A stretch of DNA of 64,000 nucleotides from Pelodera strongyloides (Eukaryota; Nematoda; Chromadorea; Rhabditida; Rhabditidae), in contig JAANDG010000319.1 in assembly GCA_036852015.1 (NCBI GenBank), positions 62,001 through 126,000 on the forward strand. The letters run 5' to 3'. A model generated the notes under the pieces. That model was not told the origin of the DNA. It searched no databases and worked only from the letters and a program-made list of their open reading frames with translations. Within the stretch, counting starts at the first letter, position 1. Every line of letters begins with the position of its first letter. This document shows positions 12,878-24,904 of the stretch, in pieces. Made by a program: the position numbers and the translations under genes.

Positions 12878-13050
12878 AAATTTGCATGGTACCATTAGTC
12901 GAATGGATATCCAGACCAGACTACATATTATACGTTTCCCCAATCATCAATTACTTTGTAGACGTGTGAATGTTTTAAATAGGGTAACAATCGGCCGAAG
13001 GCCGATTCCTCCAGTCGGAGAAGAGCCCGTAGGGCTCTTCGAACGGCTGG
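12878..13050 (-). repeat. Dispersed repeat R, copy 1 (second copy at 51.3 kb)
   Basis: The segment containing CAATCGGCCGAAGGCCGATT, GGAGAAGAGCCCGTAGGGCT and CTTCGAACGGCTGG is found in opposite orientation at 51323-51540 inside rsef-1 copy B intron 1. Both copies include short hairpins (CGGCCGAAGGCCG). Confidence 0.8.
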
Positions 13051-16000
13051 TAATGTATACATCAGAACTAGAAGCCTGCATATGCATATATGTGATGCAG
13101 GCTCCATACACGCCTCGCATACCATCACAGACCAGACCGAATTCAACAGAATTCAGAATACGCTGCACATCAAACATATCAGATGAGCGGTATTGTGCAT
13201 CTTCTGCTTTTCTACAACGTTCATATAGAAAAGCGATATGGAAATTGTCGCCCAGTAATTTTTTTAACAAGCAAAACTTATAAAATTCCGTTTTTTTCTC
13301 GCCCCCCCCCCCCAATAATGATATGATTAAAATGCATAGTTATTTTTTAATAATGCCCAACATGTTTGTCGGTTTCTGATTTTAATGCGTCGTAAAGTAT
13401 ATAAGTAGATAAGGGGTTTTTCTCATGGTGAATATGCTACTGATAAAGGTCATAAGAGGAACCATGAAAATATTGGGAGAAAATTGTCAAATTGCTGTAT
13501 AAGTAAAGTGTGATGAATGATACTATGAGACACAACGAAATAATCAATAAATGATAGATCAGTCATGTTTTTGATCAATAATTGCGCTTCTTCTTGGAAG
13601 TAAGAGAAAGCATTAGGCTCTGCGGGTCAATAATTCTCCAAGATCAAGAATTTTGTTTCAAACATTTTGACGATTTATATCATTGCTAGGTTGCCAGTAA
13701 TTCGAAAAATCATAGTTTCGCTTCGTTCTACCAATTCCATCGAAAATTCAACTCTTTTACAAAGGTTGTGCATAATCTTTGCACTTTCATTTGGGCCTCA
13801 ATTTGGGCCTCAATTCCCGCTAGTTAGGCTAATAAATCAAAATAGAAAAGCAAAAAAAAATCTTGGAGTCCGTGACCACGTAAAACAATCCACTATTAGG
13901 CTAAAGAGGACGAACCTTTCCACGCAGCAAAAATACTTTTATCTCATTTTTTTTTGGCTGACACAAAAGGATTAAATGCACCTTTCTCTTTAGCCTAAAC
14001 GCGATGTACGTTGACCACACATTTGTGCTGACTTCTTGCTAGTCCTAAGCCACCATACTGGCAATCTACCCATGATGAACTTAATTCAATTTGTTTGCAT
14101 TTGTGGCCACCCTTTGTAAGTGTTGTGTTTTAGACAACCTTTCTTGCCGTACTAGCCCTTTCGTGATCAATATTATTTGTGAACCTATTCGTATTGTAAG
14201 ACGTCAAAATTGCGACATTTTACACGCCATAACAGCCTTGAGTAAACAGCAGTAACCAGAGAAGCTAATCAGTGGTAATAGAACTCGTGGGTAAATTTGA
14301 GAGAGGAGAGCGATAGGGGGGAATGAGATATATGAGTCAGATGTAGAGAGGGAGGGATAGAGACACTATGAGTTATGAGCGAGTCCGAAAGGAATGGGTA
14401 CTGTAGTCTGTGCTCACTGTCATTGGTTGACAGACACCCAGCAATGAAAAGGAACAATCAATCAGAGCCAGTAAATACATGATTGTAAGTTTCGTGTGTT
14501 ACATATTTCGATCAAAGATCATATAGAATAAATGATTCCGATAAGACTTTTTCCCAGTATCTAGATGGCCAACATCGCAAAAAATATACTATATAGCCAT
14601 TGGATATTCTGGTGGTGTAGGTGAACATGTGGTGAGTTATGTAGAGTTCCAAAGGTAATTTTCAATTATCGGCTTTACCTCGCGGTCCACAGAGAGCAAG
14701 TTATTGCAAGAACCAGTAATATTTTCAACAGTTTGAAATGTTTTCATGACTAGCGGAATACTTGCATGATGCATGCTTAAAAAATAGCACGTTGACGTGG
14801 GGTCACTTGATATGTTGAATGTTTGCTACTGTGACCATAGCCGATAACAGTCGTAAATTAAATTAAATTATTTGATCAGAAGCTAAGCTACCCCACATTT
14901 ATAAAACAACTGGAGCTCCGTAGCTGTAGGCCAACGGTGCTCCAGAATAGCGTTATAAGCGGAAATAGTGTGACAGTGCTAAGAGACGCTAGAAAATGCA
15001 CAAACGCGAGGTAGTTTAACTTCTGAGCATGCTCCTGCCACGGGAGCAAGGTAAAATAATTTAATTTACGGTATTGTGACTACCATCGGCTATCCTTTGT
15101 ATCTAATAACGGTTTATTGGTTAACAATCAATACAAAAAAAGAACGTCAACCAAAGGGAACCCTAAGACCCCGCGCTTCACAACGCGAAAGTACTTACTA
15201 GGGACCAAATATATAGCTGTGTGTTCTGAACTGGCATATTAATTTACAAACAAACAAACATGCATATTAATTTACAAACAAATTACACAAGGAAAAACAT
15301 AAACTTGACATAAGACAAAACACATAAAGACAAACTACAAACATGATACAACTAAGGCGAGACAACATAAGAACATAAACATATAACCTACATGACAAAC
15401 TAACTCAAGATGACGACAAAACGAGACACAACATCAATGGCAAATATTTAAAAATGTGCTATTTCAAGTGACAACCCATGTCCGTAAAAGATTCGTTTTT
15501 AATTTTTTGCAGAGAATCAGTTCCTCATTTATTGCATCTTTAGGCTAATAGTTTAGCGCACTCGCCTCTTTTCTGTGTGCAAAAGAAAAAAAAAGAAGAT
15601 ACCGTAATGGCCGCACAGATCACGTTGTTTAGATTTAATGCCTTATCAGATTTGATTTACAAGCTTGAGCATTTCAACAACGTTTTTTTTTGTGCTAAAC
15701 GCAAGAACATCAGTTACTGACGTCTTTCCCATTAATTTGTGTCTTATGGCACCCATAAAGGTTAAACAAAGTTATCCTCTAGAAAAGAATAACTAACATC
15801 AATTGTTGGTTTTCGGTACTGAACAAGCGAATTCAGCCATTTCATCCATTCATGTTTTATACTCGAACTGTGTTTCGTGTATCGATTCTCCATTCAACCC
15901 TGTTCATAAGTAATGAATTCATAAGTAAGGAACATTAGGCAAACAACGTTATTTCTATCACCCTTGATTCTTGTGATATTTTACAACGGTTTGCGAAACA

Positions 16001-16885
16001 CGTTCAAACAAACAACCATATGGCGTCAACTGAGCAGCTTATCAGGGACCTAGTAAGAGAGACTGTTATAATTTAAGAGACACAAGAGTGGACTAATGAC
16101 TTGTTTCTTATGAGAGAAATGAGAGAAAGAATCTGAAAGATATGGTACTGTACACACTAGAAAACACTGTCACAGCGTGATTGATCGATCAGAAGCTAGT
16201 ATAGCGGCTTTCCAGGAATCTACGTACAAATGTATATATGAGAATAGGCTCGTGCTTTAGCTACAAACCCATCTAGGTTCGTTACAAAAAAAACTGCATC
16301 TTTGGCTCACACAAAAGGATAGGATACATCTTTTGCCTGACTAACGTATTTATTATTACTTATGTTTGTCAAAAATGATCACGCTCAATGCTTTACTTAG
16401 TCCTTCTTTAGGCAGTTATCCAATCGCCACACAATACTTACAACATCGCCCACACGCCAACATACCAAAAGCTTAAGATAAATATCTGCCAAACTATGTA
16501 ATTTGGTAGTTCATAAGCATAAGACCGTTTCATCCGTTTATTTCTTTTATGAAAGCTTGCGAATCATATCACTTCATTGTGATGCACACTTTATATCTTA
16601 TTTTATAAAGGAGAAGAGTTTGTGGCCTGGTGAATTTATTTGTGATTACGACCGCAATGAATTTTTTCTACGTTTCAGACAGATGGTGTAGTTCGCATAT
16701 TTACAAAAAAAGCAAATGGGTCTCTTAACACAAACGTTGGAATATACGTTTCAGACGTTTCATATAAATATGCAAACTTCGAAGTATCGTTCACGTAGCA
16801 TACTTAAAAACTTAAATGCCGCCTCAGGCGGCGATAGCCGTTTGTGTTACATAAAGCAATTGGTATGTGTATACATAAAGCAATT

Positions 16886-17061
16886 AAAGCGAAATAGCCG
16901 TCGGTTTTTGAAACGCATCGTGGACAGCTGACTTCTCACGTATTTATGCAGAGTTGCTCGAATTTCTCTCGATTTTTTATTTCAATTTATTTTCAGTTGC
17001 ATACGCTGCATATGAATGCTGGTGTTCTCGGTGTTTCAAAAACCGGCCGATATTTCGCTTT
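16886..17061. mobile_element. MITE family 1 copy
   Basis: Left end AAAGCGAAATAGCCGTCGG, right end AACCGGCCGATATTTCGCTTT, both followed by TTAA-type flanks (CAATTAAAGC and CGCTTTAATA). Confidence 0.85.
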
Positions 17062-18923
17062 AATATATTATTACCCATACAACGTTTGTTTTCCAGTCTA
17101 TATGTCCGTCGAACCCTTAGCATATATTATCTTTTATGTGTTGAGGGAGGGGAGGCTGGCTCAATAAACTATTATTATAACACTTTAATTTCATGTTGAT
17201 ATCGATTCCTCATTCAACAAGATTCGTAAAGAAAATTTCGTAAATAAAGGGTTCTTCTAATACCCATTACATATTTCTTGTGTTAGATCTTTTATGTGTT
17301 GGCTGGCAACCTTGTAAGATAGGCCTGAATATTATTTCTTTCATTTTTTATTGTTCCCCGAGTAATGAGTCTCATTGGGGATACAAATCCCCAAGTTGAT
17401 TACCCACTTATTTTCGTTTACTCGTGGCGACAGTCACCGTTGATATTTCCACGTTATTTGCGAAATGAAACGCAGCCCTTGTAAGTGATCAAAACACATC
17501 TTATCAGAGACCAGTCAGACTCGATTTGGTCGTAATTTGAAATAAAGAGCTAGCGAAAGAGAATGACTAAAGAAAGATGGGGTACTGTAGACGCAATTAA
17601 CACCATCATTTATCGATTATTGATATTGATTCTGCATAATTAACAAAAGACTGGATGCGGAAATCAACAAAAAATTGCAGAAATTATATAATTTTGAATA
17701 AATGAAAGGATCCTTTGAGAACTCATGAGTTCACGAAGGAAAAATGAGGATGCGTGAGCTCACGAATTACGGCTTTTTCGACGGCAAATTAAAAAATGCG
17801 CCCTGCTGTGTTTTAGGCTAAACAAAGTGACCCTTGCACATGCAAAAAGATCTTTATCGCGTTTTAGGTTAAAAAAAAAGTGATTCACGAAATTCTATAC
17901 AATTCAGTCTGTTTAGTGTTTTAGGCTAAACAAGGCGGCCCTGGTTCACCGCTCACGTAACAATTTTTCTATTATTTTTGGCACACTGTCTTGAACAACA
18001 TGGCCACGCACGCTTCCGTTTCAGATAACACAAAAATATAGATTGTTGTACGCCTAAAATAATTTATTTATTCATACTTTATTCTATCGCTCTCCAACAT
18101 CTTGCAAAGAACTCGTATGCCACTCCCGTTGGAAATTAAATTCTGAATTTTTATTTACTAATTAATTACGCCCAGAACTGGAATTAGCGTTTTCTAAAAA
18201 GATTAACTTGATATGGCGGCAATTGTTGATAATAGAAATCGATTGGGTTTGCTTCCACGAAAAGCTGTGTAAAACGCTGTTTCCTGAGAAAGGATAGGGG
18301 CTTTTCAAAATAGGGTAAAAAAACATTATGAGTTTTGCACCTTGTGCAGCCAACAAAAAAACCCTATCTTATTCTTAGTGCCTGAGCCTTTATTACAAAT
18401 TCAGTCTCATTACCCAAAAAGCGCCTTGGATAGGTTGACAATATTAGCTCTGAAGCTTCTGAAAGTAGGTATTTTGTAGAAAATTCCCGACTATCTGTCC
18501 GGATTTTAGCAATTCCCCCATATTCATATTTTGATTATTGAAAATGTATCATACTTTGTGTTGGCCCGTTTTTAGTATTATTTATTTTATATTGATATTT
18601 GTACATAAAATTGCGAAATTCTACCACAAACACAGCATAACCGTCGTAATACGAAGAGGAAGTGTAGGCTTTTGAGAGGCAACACAGAGCGGTAGAGAAT
18701 GATCAATATTGAGAGAGACTGTGTGTGAGATAAAGATGGAGAGGATGAAGACATCGGCTCTGGGTACCGTAGGCGCAAGGCAATAATTGATTGGCAATGG
18801 GTGCATTAATTGTTGCGCGCGAAGTCCGGTTGGTGCGATTTCCAAATGATCGCAAACTTACATCAAGCATATTCTGCATACACTGATGAAACTTGGGTGG
18901 GTAAAGCGCGGAATGTCGCGCCT

Positions 18924-19153
18924 GAGGCCGTATTCACCGCCTGAGGCCGTATTCACCGCCTGAGGCCGTATTCACAGGCCGTATTCACCAACACGCAGGG
19001 AGCCCTCCCTGACCTCCCCAGGGAGCTAAAGAGTGCGTAGAGAGTGGGGGGAGAAGAAGAGATGCAGAGCGCTTGCGAGCCTACTATGATCATTGTTTCC
19101 AAGCTTGTTCCCAGGATTGAGAGGGCTCCCTGTGTGTTGGTGAATATGGCCTC
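18924..19153. mobile_element. MITE family 3 with tandemly repeated left end
   Basis: The left terminus GAGGCCGTATTCACC is repeated in tandem three to four times at 18921-18990. The right terminus is TTGGTGAATATGGCCTC. The interior contains GGGAGCCCTCCCT and GAGGGCTCCCTGTG inverted motifs. Confidence 0.8.
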
Positions 19154-19539
19154 TGGTTTGAGGCTTTGAGGCTTACTCGTTTAAAATGTATGAAACACAA
19201 ATCAGTACAAGACTGGTGGAAACCCAACGCGCTGAGCCATAGATCCAGGTCGACGAATAAAACGGAAAAATAACGGTGCGTTTCATAGGTCACCTGGATA
19301 GTATATGAGAAAACTCTCCGAAAATTGCACGATTCAGCGTCACGTTCGAAAACTGTGGTTTATTTTGCACATTGATGTTCATTAGGTACAAAGTGTGTTT
19401 ACCCTACTCACTTCCCTTCTTTATTACAGTTTCAAAAACGAAGCCACATCCCAGACATTGCATTGTGGCCTTTTTGATATAGGCGGAGTCAGGAGGCGGA
19501 GCTTGTCGAAGATAAGGGGTATTTAAATAGCAAGCCATA

Positions 19540-19901
19540 TTAAAGGGAACAGCTCACCTTAAATTGTGTCTGTTTTTTTTGTTTCTTTATTTTCTATAAG
19601 GGATAATAAAAATTTGGAATACAAAAAGTAGTGTTATATTTCAATACTCACGAAGATATTAGGTGATAAAGTGGTGCATCGATCGGCCCGAAATGAAAAA
19701 GTGTAATTGTCCTGCCTTGTTTGTATGGGACAATTAACACTTTTTCATTTCGGGCCGATCGATCCACCACTTTATCACCTAATATCTTCGTGAGTATTGA
19801 AATATAACACTACTTTTTGTATTCCAAATTTTTATTATCCCTTATAGAAAATAAAGAAACAGAAAAAACAGACACGATTTGAGATGAGCCGATCCCTTTA
19901 A
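19540..19901. mobile_element. Palindromic MITE family 2 (TTAAAGGGAACAGCTCACC)
   Basis: A near-perfect hairpin: the left half from TTAAAGGGAACAGCTCACCT is the reverse complement of the right half ending GATGAGCCGATCCCTTTAA, with a small spacer around 19715-19730 (CCTTGTTTGTATGGGA). TTAA is present on both sides. Highly similar copies lie at 20245-20607 and 48640-49002. Confidence 0.9.
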
Positions 19902-20124
19902 GCAGTTGTCCAGTTATGTCGCCTGCTGGTATTTTTATTTCTAGTTTGCACTTTCACACTGATTAGACCACAGTTCAAAACCATTGCATGTGACTCACAA
20001 TTCACAATCACTCGTGTAGCGTCTGGTTCTAACAACTCACCTCTTCCATCAACTCATCAACAATTTAATATTGGTTACACTGCTATTTTATAATCGTTTT
20101 CTTCTTTTTAGAAACAAACTAACT

Positions 20125-23100
20125 ATGAGTGAACACGATGAGCACAAAGACTCTGGTGATGAGGAAAAAAAGGATATCAAAGTTGAGGCGGAGGTAAATT
20201 ATATAGTTGGCGTCATTTTTCAAGAAATTAACCCGACCCTTGCTTTAAAGGGATCGGCTCACCTTAAATTGTGCCTGTTTTTTTTGTTTCTTTATTTTCT
20301 ATAAGGGATAATAAAAATTTGGAATACAAAAAGTAGTGTTCTATTTCAATACTCACAAAGATATTGGGTGATAAAGTGATGGATCGATCGGCCCGAAATG
20401 AAAAAGTGTAATTGTCCTGCCTTGTTTGTATGGGACAATTAACACTTTTTCATTTCGGGCCGATCGATCCACCACTTTATCACCTAATATCTTCGTGAGT
20501 ATTGAAATATAACACTACTTTTTGTATTCCAAATTTTTATTATCCCTTATATAAAATAAAGAAACAGAAAAAAACAGACACGATTTGAGGTGAGCCGATC
20601 CCTTTAAATTGATATTTTGCTGGTCTTATTGTTTGACAGTTTACAAAAGGAAACTCGTAGGAAATCGGAGAGTCTCTTGTTCGAAACTATTCTGTCAATT
20701 ACTTACTTCCATTCATTTAACAGATTTTCGAGGAGGAAATGATCGAAAAGGAGCTCCTTATGCAGAAGATAAATGAACTGAACATAGCATTGGCCGAGAG
20801 TGAGAAAGTATGTGTATCCTTTCCGATTAATCCAAGTGAGCTTGTAATTAGGCAAAAATAAAGCATGCACCTGTTAGTTATGTGTATTCAATTGCAGTGG
20901 TATTTTTGCGGGCAAATCATAGAAATGAGTGCACTTTTACATGTGGTATGCACTCCGAAATTGGACGTTTCAGTGGGAATGTGAAACCCTCATGCAATTC
21001 TACGATCAAACATACAAACGAAAGATTCCACCTTTAAAGGATCGCAGTCACTACAAAATCATCGTTTTTCTTCGAGTTTACTTGTATTTAGTAAAGAATA
21101 GAGACAAATACTTTACCAAAACCGAATAATTTGAATTCCAACTCAGGGAGTGAACAAGTAGAAAAGCAGTTCTACTTAGCTACCGCAGGATCACGAAACG
21201 TGTTCATACAGCTGCTTCCCGATCGGGAGTATGCAAATTATTTCGGCAAATATCTGCATATTATATCTTTACATATACTGCAAAAGTCTGCAGGCATATA
21301 AAAACACGTTTCATAATCCCGCGGTAGTTAAGTAGAACTACTTTTCGACTTGTTCACCCCCTGAGTTGGAATTCAAATTATTCGGTTTTGGTAAAGTATT
21401 TTTCTTTATTCTTTACTAAATTCAAGTAAACTCGAAGCAAAATGATGATTTTGGAGTGACTGCGATCCTTTAACAAGTTTTCCCAACTTCTTTCGCCTCA
21501 TACTTCATTGTTTCAGAAAGCACTTGAAAAGGACAATTTTATTGAACAGCTGGAGCGGCAGCTCCTGTTTATTGTGAGTGGCTAAGCTCCAATTTATTTT
21601 GCGATTCAAAAGTGTGACATGTTCCGAGAAGAATGGACCCGTCAATGAGAGTTTCAAATAGCTGCTTATTCCAGTTTGTCAAACAAATTCTTCATTTTGC
21701 TACTCCACCGAGCATTTATTGTGCCCAAAACAGTGCATCTTTTTCCTATTTCTTTGTCGGGAAAATTTTCTGTCGTATTTATTCAATTTATCATTTTTTT
21801 ATTATGACTCTCTGAAATTCAGATTGAGCAACTTGCCAAGCAGGCGCCCTCTCCGCCGGGAGGTGCAGGAAGCAAAAGTAGAAGTGTAGTAGGAGAAATT
21901 GCGCCGCGAATGAATTTGCCTTTAACTGCACAAGACCTCAGGAGCAACTGTTCGATTTGTATTTCGAAACATGCCAATTATGGCGTTGTACCTTTCTCTG
22001 AAACGAGAAGATGCAACACCTGCAACGTAAGTCACTGTTTTATTCGAATATCTAAATTTGGTAAGGTTTGCCTCTTTGAATGGCGTCACTTTGTTAAAGG
22101 GAATATGTATGCCCTTTTTGAAGTTAAGCTGTATTAATAGAATGTGTGTTCCTCATTAAGGAAACAACAACAAAAATTGTTAAAAGTTTCCCATTTAAAA
22201 GAAAATGATTTTCAAAGTTCATCTTTTCCATAGTAAACGCGTTACTTGACCCCCTGGCTTACACGGCAGTGCTGATGGAGCAAAAAATTTAGCATATGTG
22301 TGCATACATCGGCATATAGCATGCAACAGCGACATATTTGCATGCAAATGAGAATATTCGAATTTACATATTCAGTCGCCTACTTAAATTCATGTCTGGT
22401 GTGGAAACTCTAGTTTCGCAGTTGTTTTGCTCATTTTGTGTGCCTATATATTCCCTTTAAATGTTTAGAGCAAAAGATTGTGGTCGGATGAGCCAAAGAC
22501 AACCCAGGAAGACTTTTCGGCCCTCAAATGTCCCGGAAAGAACACAGACGCCTGCCTGGTGTGTTTTCGTTCTGTTTTTATTTTATTTGGTTGGTAAGTA
22601 TGATAGAATTCCCTTGCAAGCATCGAAAAATGCAACTACACGAGAATATTACAGTCATTTGCCGCTGGTCTCGGGATCTTTTTTTCAAGAGTGTGTGCAC
22701 TGTGCATGCTCTCCTTGTTTTTTTTTCTAACATGGTGCATTTCCTGTAGTCTGGGTATATTTTAATGATGTAGGAAAAACTTACGGTAAATTGTACATAA
22801 AGTTGCGATTCGTATTTGCAGGTTTTTGCCATACTTATAAACTCCACAACTATAACAGTATGCGTATGGACTAAATATGCATGAGAATGAAACTTTTTCA
22901 CCTACTATGTACACTGCATAAACTATAAACACTTAATTTTAGGTAATTTACCAACTTGGAAAATCCTGCAAAAAATGCCGAATTGCAAAAATGATAAAAA
23001 TGAAGTACATAAAGGTAAGAACATTAAAGGGTCAGGCTCACGAGAGGACAACAATGCTGAAAATTTAACATATTGAACTCTGTGATTCCCATTATGAAAC

Positions 23101-23694
23101 CTCATTTCCACAATCAAAATTGTGCGAGTTATTTGGCAAACACTACCAGCCGAAACTTAGAGAAAACTGGATTTTGTATGTATGCAGCAGGTGAAAGGTG
23201 AAACGTATGCCTTTCTATGTAATATGGTATGTTCGTGCCGGTTATTGTTGGCTTAATAGCTCGCTGATTTTTACGTTTCATGCAGTGCGGCTTTTGTGAT
23301 TATGGTCTCATTGATCGATTGATCTGACAATTAATCATTTGCAGAATAATAAGAATAATTGCGCTTTCATAATATGTTCCGGCCGTCACACCGCTTAAAA
23401 TTAGTCGACTTCACTATGGATTTTTTTAAATGAAGACAAATTTCGAGTAGATTTACTAATATATTCTTTCAGCATTTGAGTGTCGACGAGAAGGGAAACA
23501 TCAAAATGCTTCACGCTTGTGGCGCTGCTCCAACCGTACAGGCCAGTGGTGCCCAGGTCGCTGGTGATGGAGGAGCGGGCTCGGCAGCCGTTGACGTGAA
23601 GAAAGAAGAGCCGGAAACATCAAGTGCCGAGCAGGTGGACGAACTCGTCACTGGCGTCGATGATCTCGGTCTCGAAGACAACGAGAGCGAGTAA
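20125..23694 (+). CDS. Coiled-coil protein with nuclear-receptor-like zinc module, 7 exons, 265 aa
   Basis: Exons: 20125-20193, 20724-20807, 21517-21573, 21823-22026, 22469-22558, 22943-23014, 23473-23694. All introns are phase 0. A TTTTTAG acceptor 13 bp before the ATG suggests spliced-leader addition. Residues 1-25 are acidic/charged and about 24-77 form a coiled coil. Eight cysteines follow: C113, C116, C134, C137, C159, C167, C177, C180. The second half (KCPGKNTDACLVIYQLGKSC, then KKCRIAKMIKMK) has the C-x9-C-x2-C spacing and CRxxK tail of the second finger of nuclear-receptor DNA-binding domains; the first half keeps CxxC, NYGV and CxxC with a longer loop. No ligand-binding domain follows, only an acidic Ala/Glu-rich tail. 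The family assignment is inferred; the gene itself is solid. Confidence 0.85.
20245..20607. mobile_element. Palindromic MITE family 2 copy in intron 1
   Basis: Same hairpin as 19540-19901, beginning TTAAAGGGATCGGCTCACCT and ending AGGTGAGCCGATCCCTTTAA. Inserted in intron 1 of the zinc-module gene. Confidence 0.9.
21034..21473. mobile_element. Palindromic MITE family 4 (TTAAAGGATCGCAGTCACT)
   Basis: Inverted halves with ends TTAAAGGATCGCAGTCACT and AGTGACTGCGATCCTTTAA. Inner arms share ACCGAATAATTTGAATTCCA and GGAACAAG-type sequence around 21120-21165 and 21340-21385. It lies in intron 2 of the zinc-module gene. A truncated relative marks the duplication junction at 46905-47265. Confidence 0.88.
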
Positions 23695-23735
23695 TCGAAA
23701 TAAAAGAACTGAAAAAGTTCACTGTTGTTCTTGTT

Positions 23736-23741
23736 AATAAA
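23736..23741 (+). promoter_or_regulatory. Poly(A) signal AATAAA of zinc-module gene
   Basis: AATAAA lies 42 bp after the stop codon, within a GTT-rich stretch typical of nematode 3' ends. A second overlapping candidate lies just after the stop (AAATAAAAG). Confidence 0.6.
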
Positions 23742-24349
23742 GAAAATTGTTGCATTGGTCCGCCCATTATGAGCTTATTTCTGTGCCATGATTTGATTCA
23801 CACATTTGTTCGTTCGAAGGGGCGCTGCTGTAGCGGCCCACACAGTTGTATGCCGCAACGTGCATATTGGCGTGCAAACGGCAACGTTACAGCGTGAAAG
23901 CGGCGTGGAAAAAGTGGCATGTCGTTGGATTCTGGCGTACAAGTTGCCCGCCGTAACGTCGCCGCTCGGACGCCGTAAAGACGCAAGGTTGCCGTTGTAC
24001 GCCAGCCATAAATTTGCCGCTTTTATGCCGAACTCAGGCAATTTCATCTCGGGCTTTTCGAGTGCAAGCGGGGGCTATCGGCGGGCAAGTTGCACGCCAT
24101 TTCCATTCCGCGTGCAATTTTGCACGCCAGCACTTTGCCAAATTCACGTTGCAAGCCGTTCTGATAAAGAATGTCTGTAATTGTAATTGTCCTCTAATTA
24201 TCAGTCCTCTAAGTAACACTCGATACATAGAATGATATAAAATATTTGATCAATTGTTTGTATCTTTACTTGAGCTTATGTGGACGTTGTAAATTATCGA
24301 AGGAGGGAGGGGCGGCCAACTCGAGCGATAGTGAGGAAAATGAAATAAT

Positions 24350-24560
24350 TGCAGAAACCACAGAAAAAAAACGTCGTTGGCCCGTCACCAAATTACGTTT
24401 TCACCGAAATTCCCATTTGGCGCACAATTGGTGACCATTCGGTGACCATTTGATGACGGTTTTCGATGAAACTTGGTCACGACCTCACCACGAAGTGCTC
24501 ACGAAATCGGTTGGTCCTCAAAAATTCCATGGAACTTTCCAAACGGTTCCCCCGTTTCCT
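24350..24560. repeat. Dispersed repeat (GGCCCGTCACCAAAT), copy 1
   Basis: Contains CGTTGGCCCGTCACCAAAT and GGTGACCATTTGATGACGG, ending near GTTTCCTATGAATA. A related segment at about 58395-58600 has CGTGGCCCGTCACCAAATGG and ends at ATTTCCTATG. The interior repeats TTTGGTGAC / GTCACCAAA in both orientations, as in a foldback element. Confidence 0.65.
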
Positions 24561-24904
24561 ATGAATAAGTTTCTTAAATTTCGCTACTTGTACTGTTTGA
24601 ATGTTAGTTGAGGATCAATGACTTTAAGAGCCCCCGGAGTAAAATGCCTATGGGAATATCTTTCTTGCTCACAATAAGTCATTTCTTTCTTGACCCGCAT
24701 ATGTATGTATTTATAAAATTTGGGTTTTATTATTTCTCTTTCTTACCTTTCATTGCATGATAATGCTCCACTATCGACAATATTAATGAAGTCCTGTTTG
24801 TAAGTGGTCCTATTTCCTTGTATATTGTCTTTGCCTTACAAGTTGTTATGAACTATAATGTACCGTCTTTCCTTTTACAAAAGCACATCTTTTTTTATTC
24901 AGAA

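Larger units (their letters stand above)
12306..20124. other. Gene-poor, repeat-rich intergenic region
   Basis: No exon could be supported on either strand in about 7.8 kb. It holds a dispersed repeat (12878-13050), a MITE (16886-17061), a GAGGCC-type element (18924-19153) and a foldback (19540-19901). Several diverged segments resemble each other at 14.3, 15.8-16.2, 17.2-17.6 and 18.7 kb: each has a purine-rich GAGAGA stretch followed by GGTACTGTA or GGTACCGTA. Stretches of TTTAGGCTAAAC recur near 13.9, 17.8 and 17.9 kb. Confidence 0.55.
23695..24904. other. Intergenic with GC-rich repeat island
   Basis: 23806-24150 is clearly GC-richer than its surroundings and repeats GCGTGCAA / TTGCACGCC and GCCGTTG / CAACGGC motifs in both orientations. 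Frames are open on both strands but show no domain. 24350-24560 is a dispersed repeat (GGCCCGTCACCAAAT motif) related to 58395-58600. Confidence 0.55.

Noticed and set aside
13000..13283. Overlapping open frames near repeat R
   Set aside because: Frames run through a dispersed repeat and have no domain.
14269..14457. Ser/Leu-rich minus-strand frame (and a similar one at 18587-18845)
   Set aside because: Both derive from related purine-rich repeats, not from conserved coding sequence.
23806..24180. 124-codon open frame in the GC-rich island
   Set aside because: Equally long frames exist on the opposite strand and the sequence is repeat-like; no domain.
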